This document shows positions 7,253-14,498 of a stretch of DNA of 23,345 nt, in pieces. Position 1 is the stretch's first letter. Every line of letters starts with the position of its first letter. Location: contig JAEUIK010000520.1 in NCBI GenBank assembly GCA_016793185.1, forward strand, positions 1 to 23,345, given 5' to 3'. The translations under genes and the position numbers were made by a program. The notes under the pieces were generated by a model. It did not search any database. It worked only from the letters and a program-made list of their open reading frames with translations, and was not told the origin of the DNA. The stretch is from Planctomycetaceae bacterium. Its GTDB lineage: Bacteria; Planctomycetota; Planctomycetia; Pirellulales; JAEUIK01.

Positions 7253-8641
7253 CTACCGGAGGTTGCTCGAGACTTCCCCAGCCGGGGTCAGCTCGTGCTC
7301 CGAGAAGGTGATCTGCAGCACCTTCAGCGAGCCATCGGCGCTCTTCACGACGACGTGCTCGGCGGGCAGCTCGAACTTGCCGACCTTGACCCACTTCTGC
7401 AGCACGGCTTCGTTCGAGATGAGCTTGCCGGAGGCGACGTCCCAGTAGCTGGCCGAGTAGCTCTGCGGCATGTACTTGCCTTCGTCGTTCCGCGCGACTT
7501 CGAGCGTGCTGATGGTGAACCGCATCTTGCCCATGTGCCGGTTCACTTCACGAATCACGTCGTCCTTCACGCGGTAGGCGCTGTGCGCCGAATCCCCCTC
7601 GAACTTGATCAGCCGCCCGAGCGGATTCTTGCCGTCGTCGCCGTAGACGACGTCGCTTTCGCTGAAGGGAGCGGGCAGGCGATGACGAATCAACAACTGC
7701 AGCTGCTGCGACGCCCAGCCCTTGACGTTGTCCGAGACGCCCCGAAGCATGACGTCGCCCGAGCGATCGACGATCAGCTCGCCCTCGCCGATTTCGTCAT
7801 CGACGCGGACCGTGATGTGCGACTTGAAGCCGGGGAAATTGTTCCACACGGCGCGGGCGTCGCGGGCCCGCTCGAGCAGGTCATTGGCCGAGACTTCGCC
7901 CGGGGCCGCGGCGACGGTCGTGGCGACCTTGCCGGTCTCGCTCGGGACCTCGAAGGTCAGCGTGGCGATGTGCCAGGCCTGGGTATAGGCCTGGCCATTC
8001 TTTTCGCCCTGGTTTTGGGTATCGACGAGGCGGGCACGAACGGCCTGCTGGCCCGGCTTCAAGGCGACTTCACCCTCGCCCTGCTCGTTGGTGGTGAGTT
8101 TCTGCTCTTCGCCGGCGGCATCGAGCACGATCAGCTCGGCGCCCGCCGCGGGCTTCCCTTGCCACGAGACGGTCAGGCGGAGCTTGTCTCCTTCGACGCG
8201 CGGCACGATGTCGAGCGGCAGCTCGGTGGCGCGGCCGATGGCGGCAAAGTCAGCGACGTTGCGCCCGGCGAGATGCTTGGCGTAGTAGTGGACCAAGAGG
8301 GCCGTTTCGCCCCGCTTGAAGACGCCGTACTCGACGTCCGCCTCGAGGCTCAAGGGAGCGCCCTGTTCAAGTTTTGCAACCAGCGCGCCGGTCTCTTCGT
8401 GCTTTTCAACGTTGAGCTCGAGCGGCTTCGATTCGGCGCCGATCCCGCGGACCCAGGCCTTGGCGTGGGCGATCTTGCCGACCAGCTCGGGGCTCCCCGC
8501 TTCGGGTGTCTCCGAGAAATACACCTGGGCCGTCGGGCCCTTCTCGGTCGGAACAATCTCCACCCACACGAAGTGGGCGGCGGCTTGGCTCGTGGTTACA
8601 GCCACGGCCGCCACGGCGGCGGCCAGGGTCAACAATCGCAT
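7253..8641 (-). CDS. Secreted DUF4198 plus DUF3386-like protein
   Basis: A 462-residue protein with a clear signal peptide (MRLLTLAAAVAAVAVTTSQA, likely cut after the AAA around residue 22, leaving an N-terminal HFVWVE). Residues about 22-232 resemble DUF4198, a periplasmic beta-rich domain formerly linked to nickel/cobalt uptake proteins (NikM-like), including the early histidine and AHFVW start. Residues about 251-450 resemble DUF3386 (the ARDARAVWNNFPGFKSHITV region onward), a domain of unknown function known from cyanobacteria and planctomycetes. The start at ATG 8641 is chosen because it gives a proper signal peptide and has GGGAGA 6-8 bases upstream; a longer reading to 8728 would overlap the lipoprotein gene. 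It is the third gene of a minus-strand operon, 19 bases after the lipoprotein gene. A role in metal handling at the cell surface is inference. Confidence 0.82.
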   Translation of the reverse strand: MRLLTLAAAVAAVAVTTSQAAAHFVWVEIVPTEKGPTAQVYFSETPEAGSPELVGKIAHAKAWVRGIGAESKPLELNVEKHEETGALVAKLEQGAPLSLEADVEYGVFKRGETALLVHYYAKHLAGRNVADFAAIGRATELPLDIVPRVEGDKLRLTVSWQGKPAAGAELIVLDAAGEEQKLTTNEQGEGEVALKPGQQAVRARLVDTQNQGEKNGQAYTQAWHIATLTFEVPSETGKVATTVAAAPGEVSANDLLERARDARAVWNNFPGFKSHITVRVDDEIGEGELIVDRSGDVMLRGVSDNVKGWASQQLQLLIRHRLPAPFSESDVVYGDDGKNPLGRLIKFEGDSAHSAYRVKDDVIREVNRHMGKMRFTISTLEVARNDEGKYMPQSYSASYWDVASGKLISNEAVLQKWVKVGKFELPAEHVVVKSADGSLKVLQITFSEHELTPAGEVSSNLR

Positions 8642-8660
8642 GCGTGGTTCTCCCGGTGGG

Positions 8661-9266
8661 TTATTTGGCGTCCGTGCTGACTTGGTTAATGGATTTCGTG
8701 TCCGCTCGATTGACGGCGGGTTGCTCACGGGGCTGTAAGTCGAAATTGAAGGTGTTGATTTTGCCTGCTACCGCCTCGACAGACAATGAGGAGCGGTCGT
8801 TGTATTGGGCGGGAATGAGGTCGCGGGGGAGCTGGTAGGATGACACCTTGTCGGCCGCTTGCTCGTTGGTAAGTTCGGCGGGCACTCGTCCGCTCGAGCG
8901 GATCTCGACCCGCAATTTTCCCACGGGAGGCCCCTCGGCCTCGGCCAGTTTGTACTTGCCGGCAAGGATCTCGGTGGCTGTTTCGGGCCCGGGCGTGTCC
9001 TCCAAGGGGATAAAGCGGATCGCCCCCTTGGCAAGGGGACGACCGTCAAACTGGACGTTTCCTTGAACCGCCGTCCGTGGAGGCCCGTTTTTTCCGCAGC
9101 CTACGAGGCAGGCCAACACGAGCGGCGCCGTCCAGATCAACCTTTGACGTCGTCTCGGGATCCAGGCGAGCACGGGGTGGTCAGGCCCAGGCACATCGTC
9201 GATCACAGGCATGCTCCAGGGGGTCGACCAGCCAGGGGGCCGGCAACCTCCGACGGGGGCCGCCAC
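8661..9266 (-). CDS. Small lipoprotein with carboxypeptidase-regulatory-like (beta-sandwich) domain
   Basis: A 201-residue protein typical of the short lipoproteins found beside DUF1559 genes in planctomycetes. A basic stretch (RRRQR) is followed by a hydrophobic core and a lipobox LVGC (cysteine 57 if started at 9266). After it comes a beta-rich domain with the pattern VQGNVQFDGRPLAKGAIRF, typical of these 'transthyretin/carboxypeptidase regulatory-like' proteins. The start is uncertain. GTG 9266 directly follows the stop of DUF1559 and has GGAG 6 bases upstream inside the end of that gene, suggesting translational coupling. However, it gives a 38-residue leader before the basic stretch. ATG 9212 or GTG 9173 would give a more usual signal peptide but have weaker ribosome sites. 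The exact function is unknown; a surface or periplasmic role is inferred from the lipobox. Confidence 0.8.
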   Translation of the reverse strand: MAAPVGGCRPPGWSTPWSMPVIDDVPGPDHPVLAWIPRRRQRLIWTAPLVLACLVGCGKNGPPRTAVQGNVQFDGRPLAKGAIRFIPLEDTPGPETATEILAGKYKLAEAEGPPVGKLRVEIRSSGRVPAELTNEQAADKVSSYQLPRDLIPAQYNDRSSLSVEAVAGKINTFNFDLQPREQPAVNRADTKSINQVSTDAK

Positions 9267-10223
9267 TCAATTCTCCACATTGACGGCCTCTTTGCCGGCA
9301 CGTGTGGCCAAACCATCCAACGTTGTCTTATTGACGAACTCGGGGATAAACCGGACCGAACCATCGGCAAAGGCGAAGTTCGCGCCCCCCGGGTGATCGC
9401 TCCGGAATGATTGCAGTTCCTCGGCCGCGGCAGGGCTAATCAGACGCTTGGCATTGAAGACTCCGTAGGACGAACCCCAGGTCACGCACCAATAGCCCGA
9501 AGCCCAGCGGTTTTCACCCCATTTGATGCCGGAGCTTGGCTCGTCGAGTTGCCAGTAATAATTGTCAAATGCGTAGTTCATCTCTCCCAGAAGCAACGTG
9601 TTGCTCACGCCGTCGAGTTGGGTAATCAGACCGATGCTCGTATAGCCCGAGTTCGGGTGGATGATCGCGCCGTTGTGCGTTGTCGTGAAGAGCGAGAATT
9701 CGCTCCCCGTATTCACGGCATAGCTGCCGGGAGCGCCCACCTCGTTGTGGGGTGGCTCTACCGAGGGAACCTCGCGCGGCAGGTACATGCTGGGACAGAG
9801 GTAGATCGGGATCCGCTGGTTGACGACCCGCTGGTTGTCGGGATGGTGGTACGACTTCTTGATGTTGTACAGCTCGCGCGCGGCCCCTTGCTCGAGGAAC
9901 GGCATGATCGCCACGAAAGCGCTCGTCAGGCCCCCTTGCTGGGCGGGGGGGAGTCGCTGCATCGCGTCGTTATAGAGGTGCATCGCCAGCGCGATCTGCC
10001 GCAGGTGGCTGGTGCAGGTCATCCGCCGGGCCGCCTCTCGTGCGGCCTGCACGGCTGGCAGCAGCAGGGCGATCAGGATGCCAATGATGGCGATCACCAC
10101 CAGGAGTTCGACGAGCGTGAACGCCCGCGGCCGCCGACACGTTGACGGCACAACCGATGAGCGCAGCGCGCAATCGCTTGTCCGATTGCGACTTATCACG
10201 CCTAGGCTGCCGCTCGCATCCAT
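9267..10223 (-). CDS. DUF1559 domain protein with prepilin-type N-terminal cleavage motif
   Basis: About 318 residues. Residues 31-64 hold a type IV pilin-like signal, RPRAFTLVELLVVIAIIGIL, with the class III cleavage expected between A34 and F35, and the conserved E at position 5 of the mature helix. The helix continues into LLPAVQAAREAARRMTC, the hallmark of DUF1559. The C-terminal motif HPGGANFAFADGSVRFI (starting at the HPGG) is also typical. These H-X9-DG proteins occur in many copies in planctomycetes and are thought to be pseudopilin-like secretion or surface components, but their function is not established. The start at ATG 10223 is preferred over GTG 10253, which lies inside the predicted leader right beside the operator-like palindrome. 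It is the first gene of an operon with the lipoprotein and DUF4198 genes. Confidence 0.88.
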   Translation of the reverse strand: MDASGSLGVISRNRTSDCALRSSVVPSTCRRPRAFTLVELLVVIAIIGILIALLLPAVQAAREAARRMTCTSHLRQIALAMHLYNDAMQRLPPAQQGGLTSAFVAIMPFLEQGAARELYNIKKSYHHPDNQRVVNQRIPIYLCPSMYLPREVPSVEPPHNEVGAPGSYAVNTGSEFSLFTTTHNGAIIHPNSGYTSIGLITQLDGVSNTLLLGEMNYAFDNYYWQLDEPSSGIKWGENRWASGYWCVTWGSSYGVFNAKRLISPAAAEELQSFRSDHPGGANFAFADGSVRFIPEFVNKTTLDGLATRAGKEAVNVEN

Positions 10224-10262
10224 CACTGTCAGTCTCGATCGTGTGGTAGCCACGACCCTTAT

Positions 10263-10277
10263 TGAGAACGAGTCTCA
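10263..10277. promoter_or_regulatory. Fur-box-like palindrome in the leader of the DUF1559 operon
   Basis: TGAGAACGAGTCTCA is a 7-1-7 inverted repeat (TGAGA / TCTCA arms). It agrees with 12 of 14 fixed positions of the TGAGAAT-N-ATTCTCA form of Fur-family boxes. It begins 12 bases after the predicted -10 element of the operon promoter, a position where a bound repressor would block transcription. What is seen is the palindrome; that a Fur-type regulator binds it is inference. Confidence 0.4.
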
Positions 10278-10289
10278 GTTAGTTCACCG

Positions 10290-10317
10290 ATCTTACGCGA
10301 TGCCGGGCCCCTGTCAA
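10290..10317 (-). promoter_or_regulatory. Sigma70-type promoter of the DUF1559-lipoprotein-DUF4198 operon
   Basis: On the minus strand, a perfect TTGACA (10317-10312), a 16-base spacer and TAAGAT (10295-10290, 4 of 6 to TATAAT). Transcription would start near 10283, giving a leader of about 60 bases to ATG 10223 that contains the Fur-box-like palindrome. It lies about 45 bases past the stop of the radical SAM gene, so the operon has its own promoter. Confidence 0.55.
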
Positions 10318-10361
10318 GCACCCGCAGCGGGCGAAAGTTGGCCCCCTTAGCCCACTTGGGC

Positions 10362-11225
10362 TCACAGCGAGTCGGGAAACCTCCCCGCGAATCCGTCGAT
10401 GCCGATCGCAACCCGGCCGGGCAGGTAACGCTGGGCCACTCGCGCCATCTGGTCGCGATAGGCCAGCTCCGCGGCCTTGGGATCCAACCCTTCGATGGCA
10501 CCCACCAGCCCGGTCTGGCGGGTTCGCCGACCGTCCGGCGTGCCGTCCCCCTCGATGAAGTGGTCGAGCACCACCGCGTCTGCCGCCTCGGCGATTCGGG
10601 CAAAGAATGCGTCGGGATCCTCAAGTGGCAACAGGGGTGAAACCGTGACCACCGTCCGAATCCCGCCATCCTTGGCCCGGCGGGCGGTCGCCAGGCGGTC
10701 GCCGACCGAGCTGGCGTGGGGGGGCAAGCCCGGAATGGCCTCGCGGTCAGTCTCGATCGACAGATGCAGCCGGAGCTCGGTCCGCTCGGCCAGGCTCGCA
10801 ATCAGCTCGAGGTAGTCGGCCACGCGGTGCGAGTGGGTCTGCAGCACAAGCTCGTCCGGCGGGTGAGCGCACATCGCTGCGAGCAGCCGCTGCGTAACCC
10901 CGTAGCGCGCTTCCTGCGGCACAAAAGGGTCGGTCGAACTGGAAAGAAAGATGCTGAACTTGCCGCGAGCGATGCGCGCCCAGCGACACTCGCGCTCGTA
11001 GTGCTCGCGGTAACTCTCGGCGGCGTTTTCGCGGACTTCGAGAAACGAGCCCCAGGGGCGGCCGCGCGTCAGGTGCCCGTTGTGCTGCACGTAGCAGCCC
11101 ACCCCGCAGAGTGAATTTCCGAACGAGCAGCCCTGATAGGGCTGTACCGAGTGGGAGGTCACCGTCCGGAGATAGCCGCTGGTGCGAGTGAGAACGTTCT
11201 TGATGCGGGTGAGGGTGGTCGACAT
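10362..11225 (-). CDS. Radical SAM protein, SplB-like (COG1533-type), atypical cysteine motif
   Basis: A 287-residue protein. The motif QPYQGCSFGNSLCGVGCYVQ resembles the N(P/L)Y.GC..GC.YCY start of spore-photoproduct-lyase-like radical SAM proteins. Here the cysteines are C33, C40 and C44, a CX6CX3C spacing instead of CX3CX2C. Later features fit the family: GKFSIFLSSSTDPFVPQE (near 88-105), the ELVLQTHS strand, LRLHLSIETD, and VVTVSPLLPLEDP. The enzyme probably holds a 4Fe-4S cluster and cleaves S-adenosylmethionine; the substrate is unknown. ATG 11225 is chosen; a TTG at 11261 would add 12 residues without a ribosome site. Neither start has a clear Shine-Dalgarno. It is divergent from the PVC cytochrome gene and lies upstream of the DUF1559 operon on the same strand. 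Confidence 0.82.
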   Translation of the reverse strand: MSTTLTRIKNVLTRTSGYLRTVTSHSVQPYQGCSFGNSLCGVGCYVQHNGHLTRGRPWGSFLEVRENAAESYREHYERECRWARIARGKFSIFLSSSTDPFVPQEARYGVTQRLLAAMCAHPPDELVLQTHSHRVADYLELIASLAERTELRLHLSIETDREAIPGLPPHASSVGDRLATARRAKDGGIRTVVTVSPLLPLEDPDAFFARIAEAADAVVLDHFIEGDGTPDGRRTRQTGLVGAIEGLDPKAAELAYRDQMARVAQRYLPGRVAIGIDGFAGRFPDSL

Positions 11226-11308
11226 CGGCGAAGGGGGTTGGCTCCCCGGCTCCTCGAGCAAGGGCCGCAGAACACGCGGATTCGGGGCGCGAGCTCTTTG
11301 TCATTCTA

Positions 11309-11321
11309 GCCCGAGTCGGGC
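11309..11321. other. 13-base palindrome between divergent genes
   Basis: GCCCGAGTCGGGC is a perfect inverted repeat (6-bp arms, one central base) in the 201-base gap between the radical SAM gene and the PVC cytochrome gene. A TAGAAT lies beside it on the minus strand (11308-11303), but no good -35 could be found for it. It could be an operator or a small hairpin; no regulator can be named. Confidence 0.22.
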
Positions 11322-11337
11322 AGAAATCGGGGTTTTG

Positions 11338-11367
11338 TTGAACGCCCGCTCCACGGCGGACTAGAAT
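11338..11367 (+). promoter_or_regulatory. Putative promoter of the PVC cytochrome / Gfo-Idh cluster
   Basis: TTGAAC (11338-11343, 4 of 6), an 18-base spacer and TAGAAT (11362-11367, 5 of 6). The predicted transcript starts near 11374, about 53 bases before ATG 11427, with GGGGAG at 11408-11413 in the leader. Confidence 0.42.
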
Positions 11368-11426
11368 GTCGCCGACCGGAAAGCCTTTCCGGAATCGACT
11401 TGTGTCAGGGGAGTTACGTCACCGTG

Positions 11427-14400
11427 ATGCGCATCCACTCGCGGCGGTCGCCGCGCCCATGTCCGCCACGATTTCTAGCGGGACTCGCGTTTTTGGCCGG
11501 ATTGACCTCGGCCGCGATGTTCACCCGCGACGCCCGAGGGCAACTCGCAGCCCCCGAGGAGCTCAAGCACCTCAAGTGCATCGACGGGCTCGCAGTGGAG
11601 CTCTATGCCGCGGAGCCGCTGGTGGTGAATCCGGCGGCGATCGACGTCGACACGCACGGCCGGGTCTGGGTGGCCGAAATTCAGCATTACCGCAAGGCAG
11701 CCAAGAACCCACCGGATGACTCGATCAAGGTCCTCGAAGATACCGACGGCGACGGTCAGGCCGACAAGGTGACCACTTTCGCCGAAGGGCTCTTCTGCCC
11801 CATGAGCATCTGCGTGGCCGGCAGCAAGGTGTATGTCGCCACGAGCCCCGACCTCTGGGTCTTTGAAGACAACGACGGCGACCTGAAGGCGGATGGACCG
11901 CCGAAAAAGCTCCTGACCGGCTTCGGGGGACACAACCACGATCATGGCGCGCATAGCCTGGTGCTGGGCCCCGACCACAAATGGTGGATGTCGCACGGCG
12001 ACCAGGGTTTCGACGTCACCGGCAGCGACGGCTCGCACATTGCCTACGAGTGGGGCGCCATGCTTCGCGGCGAGCTCGATGGCAGCCAGCTCGAGATCGT
12101 CGCCAGGAACTTTCGCAATCCCTACGAGATCTGCGTCAGCTCCTACGGCGAGGCCTTCTGCAGCGACAACGACAACGACGGCAACCAGAGCACCCGGATC
12201 TGCTGGATCCTCGAAGGAGGCGACTACGGCTGGTTTGGCCGCCCCCCGGAACGCGTTGCCATGCGGCTTCCCTATTCGGCGGGCTGGCACTTTCGGGCGT
12301 TTCAACCCGGCTTTGTGCCGGGAACCCTCGTGACCGGGTTTGGCTCCCCCTGCGGCATCTGCTTCTACGAAGGAGACGCGCTCGGGCCACGATTCAAGAA
12401 CGCGCCGTTGCACACCGATGCCGGACCGCGCGAGGTGCGGATGTATCGCCATGTCCCTTCCGGCTTCGGCATGAAGGCCACCAGCCAGGTGATCCTGACC
12501 AGCGACGGCGACGATTACTTCCGCCCCGACGATATTTGCGCCGCGCCCGACGGCAGCCTGTATGTCTCGGACTGGTACGACGGCGGCGTCGGGGGACACG
12601 CCTACAACAACCCCACCCAGGGGCGGATCTTCCGTCTGACGTCGACCAGCCGCGCCACGGGCACGAAGCAGCCGGCTCCACAGCCGGGGCCCTACACGAA
12701 CGTGACCGACGCGCTCGCGGCCTTGGCCAACCCCAACCTGGCCACGCAGTTCCTGGCGCGCGAGTATCTGCTGGCACACCCCGAGGAAAGCCAGGCGAAG
12801 CTAGTTGCCCTGGTCGATGACGCCGGCGAGTCCGCGGATACGAATCTCAAAGCCCGCGCACTCTGGGTGCTGGACCGGCTGGGAGGCGAAGCGCGCGCCA
12901 CCGTCGCGGCGCAACTCGACCGGAGCGATGCGGCGCTGCGGGCGTTGGCCGTGCGCATTCTTCGTCGCCATGGCGAGGAGTTCGCCGCGGCGATCCTGGC
13001 CAAGAGCCAGGATGAATCGGCCGAAGTGCGGCGCGAGGTGCTGTTGACGATCGCGCGACTCAAGACGCCGGCCGCCGAGAAGGCGCTGGTCGAGATCGCC
13101 GCGCAGTACGATGGATCGGACCGCTACCAGCTCGAGGCGGTCAACGTCGCCGCCGGCGCGAGGCGAAAGAAACTCTATGACGCCCTGCAAGAGCGCGGAG
13201 GGCTGGCGCTCGACCGCGCCGACCTGATGCAGGCCCTCGACGCGGAGCGCGCCGACAAATACCTCCTGGCGCAACTGGCCGCCGACGAAGCCGGCACGCC
13301 CCAGCAGCCCAAGATCGTCGAGCGACTGGCCACCAGCAGCGATCCGGCCGTCGGCAGGGCGTTTGTCAAACTGCTGGCCAATTCGCAAAGCAACCCCGAA
13401 GCGCGGCGCTATGCCTTCGACGTGCTGGCGGCGAACTTGCGCGGCCCCTGGCGTGATCTGCTGGGGGCTCCCGAATTGCGCGACGCCCTGCGGGCCATGC
13501 TGGCGGACGCCAATCGCCAGGTCGAGGCCTTGAATTTCATTCGCGACAACGACATCGGCGGCCTCGATCGCGAAATCCTCGAGCTGGTGCAGCGCGAGCG
13601 CGAGCCGCTGGCGGTGCGGCTGGCCGCCATGGCCGCCGCGGCCCGCGTGGCGCCAGCCGCCGCGTCGGTGATCTTCGAGCAGCAACTCAACGACAGCAAT
13701 CCGCAGATCCGCGAGATGGCGATGAATTCGCTCGTCAAGACCGAGAACTGGTCGACGATGCGCAAGCTGCTGACTGAAAACCGCGTCTCGCTCAACCTCC
13801 AGCGCGGGGCCGTCGAACAGATGCTCGCCAGCACCTCGGGCGCGCTGATGCTCTATCGCCTGCTCGACGACTCGACGCTGCCGCAGGATCTGCGCGGGCC
13901 GCTGGTGGCTCGGGCGGCCAACCACGCCGATGCTAACGTCCGCACCTTGTTCGAGCGCTTCGTGCCCGAGGATCAACGGGCCCGCCGCCTGGGCAAGCGT
14001 GCCAGCCCGGCCGAGATCCTGAGCCTGGAGGGAAACGCCGACCGGGGTGAGCGTGTCTTCTTCAAGAGTACGGCGTCGCACTGCTCCAAGTGCCATCGCG
14101 TGAACGGCGTCGGCGGCATGATCGGCCCCGATCTGAGCCAGATCGGCAAGAAGTACGACCGCGGCGCGCTCCTGGAAACAATCCTCGAGCCGTCCAAGGC
14201 GATCGCGCCCGAGTACGTGCCGCACCTGCTCGAAACCAAGTCGGGCAAGGTATATGCCGGGTTCCTCGTCGAGAAGTCCGACGAGCTGCTCGTCCTCAAA
14301 GACGCCGATGGCAAGAACATTCGCGTACCCGCCGACGACGTCGAGCTGCTGGCGCCGCAGACCACCTCGCTCATGCCCGAGCTGGTGCTGCAGGATGTCT

Positions 14401-14456
14401 CGGCGCAGGACGCGGCCGATCTCTTGAGTTACTTGATGTCGTTGAAGAGCAACTAG
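11427..14456 (+). CDS. PVC-type secreted c-type cytochrome 'membrane-bound dehydrogenase' with HEAT-like repeats
   Basis: A 1009-residue exported protein. A signal peptide covers about 1-38 (basic start, hydrophobic 16-30, likely cut near ARG-QL). Residues about 50-410 form a putative dehydrogenase beta-propeller domain of the Pirellula/Verrucomicrobium type, with Ca-binding-like DTDGDG and DNDGDL loops and the HNHDHGAHS and SPCGICFYEGD motifs. Residues about 425-850 are helical HEAT-like repeats. At the C-terminus is a heme c site, C886-S-K-C889-H890, in the context MIGPDLSQIG, characteristic of the planctomycete/verrucomicrobial heme domain. These proteins are thought to oxidise sugars or other substrates in the periplasm and pass electrons to heme; the substrate is not known. 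ATG 11427 is chosen (GTG 11424 is nearly equal, with GGGGAG 10 bases before it). It is followed after 42 bases by the Gfo/Idh/MocA gene. Confidence 0.9.
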   Translation: MRIHSRRSPRPCPPRFLAGLAFLAGLTSAAMFTRDARGQLAAPEELKHLKCIDGLAVELYAAEPLVVNPAAIDVDTHGRVWVAEIQHYRKAAKNPPDDSIKVLEDTDGDGQADKVTTFAEGLFCPMSICVAGSKVYVATSPDLWVFEDNDGDLKADGPPKKLLTGFGGHNHDHGAHSLVLGPDHKWWMSHGDQGFDVTGSDGSHIAYEWGAMLRGELDGSQLEIVARNFRNPYEICVSSYGEAFCSDNDNDGNQSTRICWILEGGDYGWFGRPPERVAMRLPYSAGWHFRAFQPGFVPGTLVTGFGSPCGICFYEGDALGPRFKNAPLHTDAGPREVRMYRHVPSGFGMKATSQVILTSDGDDYFRPDDICAAPDGSLYVSDWYDGGVGGHAYNNPTQGRIFRLTSTSRATGTKQPAPQPGPYTNVTDALAALANPNLATQFLAREYLLAHPEESQAKLVALVDDAGESADTNLKARALWVLDRLGGEARATVAAQLDRSDAALRALAVRILRRHGEEFAAAILAKSQDESAEVRREVLLTIARLKTPAAEKALVEIAAQYDGSDRYQLEAVNVAAGARRKKLYDALQERGGLALDRADLMQALDAERADKYLLAQLAADEAGTPQQPKIVERLATSSDPAVGRAFVKLLANSQSNPEARRYAFDVLAANLRGPWRDLLGAPELRDALRAMLADANRQVEALNFIRDNDIGGLDREILELVQREREPLAVRLAAMAAAARVAPAAASVIFEQQLNDSNPQIREMAMNSLVKTENWSTMRKLLTENRVSLNLQRGAVEQMLASTSGALMLYRLLDDSTLPQDLRGPLVARAANHADANVRTLFERFVPEDQRARRLGKRASPAEILSLEGNADRGERVFFKSTASHCSKCHRVNGVGGMIGPDLSQIGKKYDRGALLETILEPSKAIAPEYVPHLLETKSGKVYAGFLVEKSDELLVLKDADGKNIRVPADDVELLAPQTTSLMPELVLQDVSAQDAADLLSYLMSLKSN

Positions 14457-14498
14457 CCGCGCCGAGGTGGCGTTGCCCCCCATTTCAAGGAGCTGGCC

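Noticed and set aside
5813..8680. 955-codon plus-strand open frame across the protease, aminotransferase and DUF4198 genes
   Set aside because: It runs through three genes with clear family motifs in other frames. Its composition is typical of the antisense of GC-rich coding sequence.
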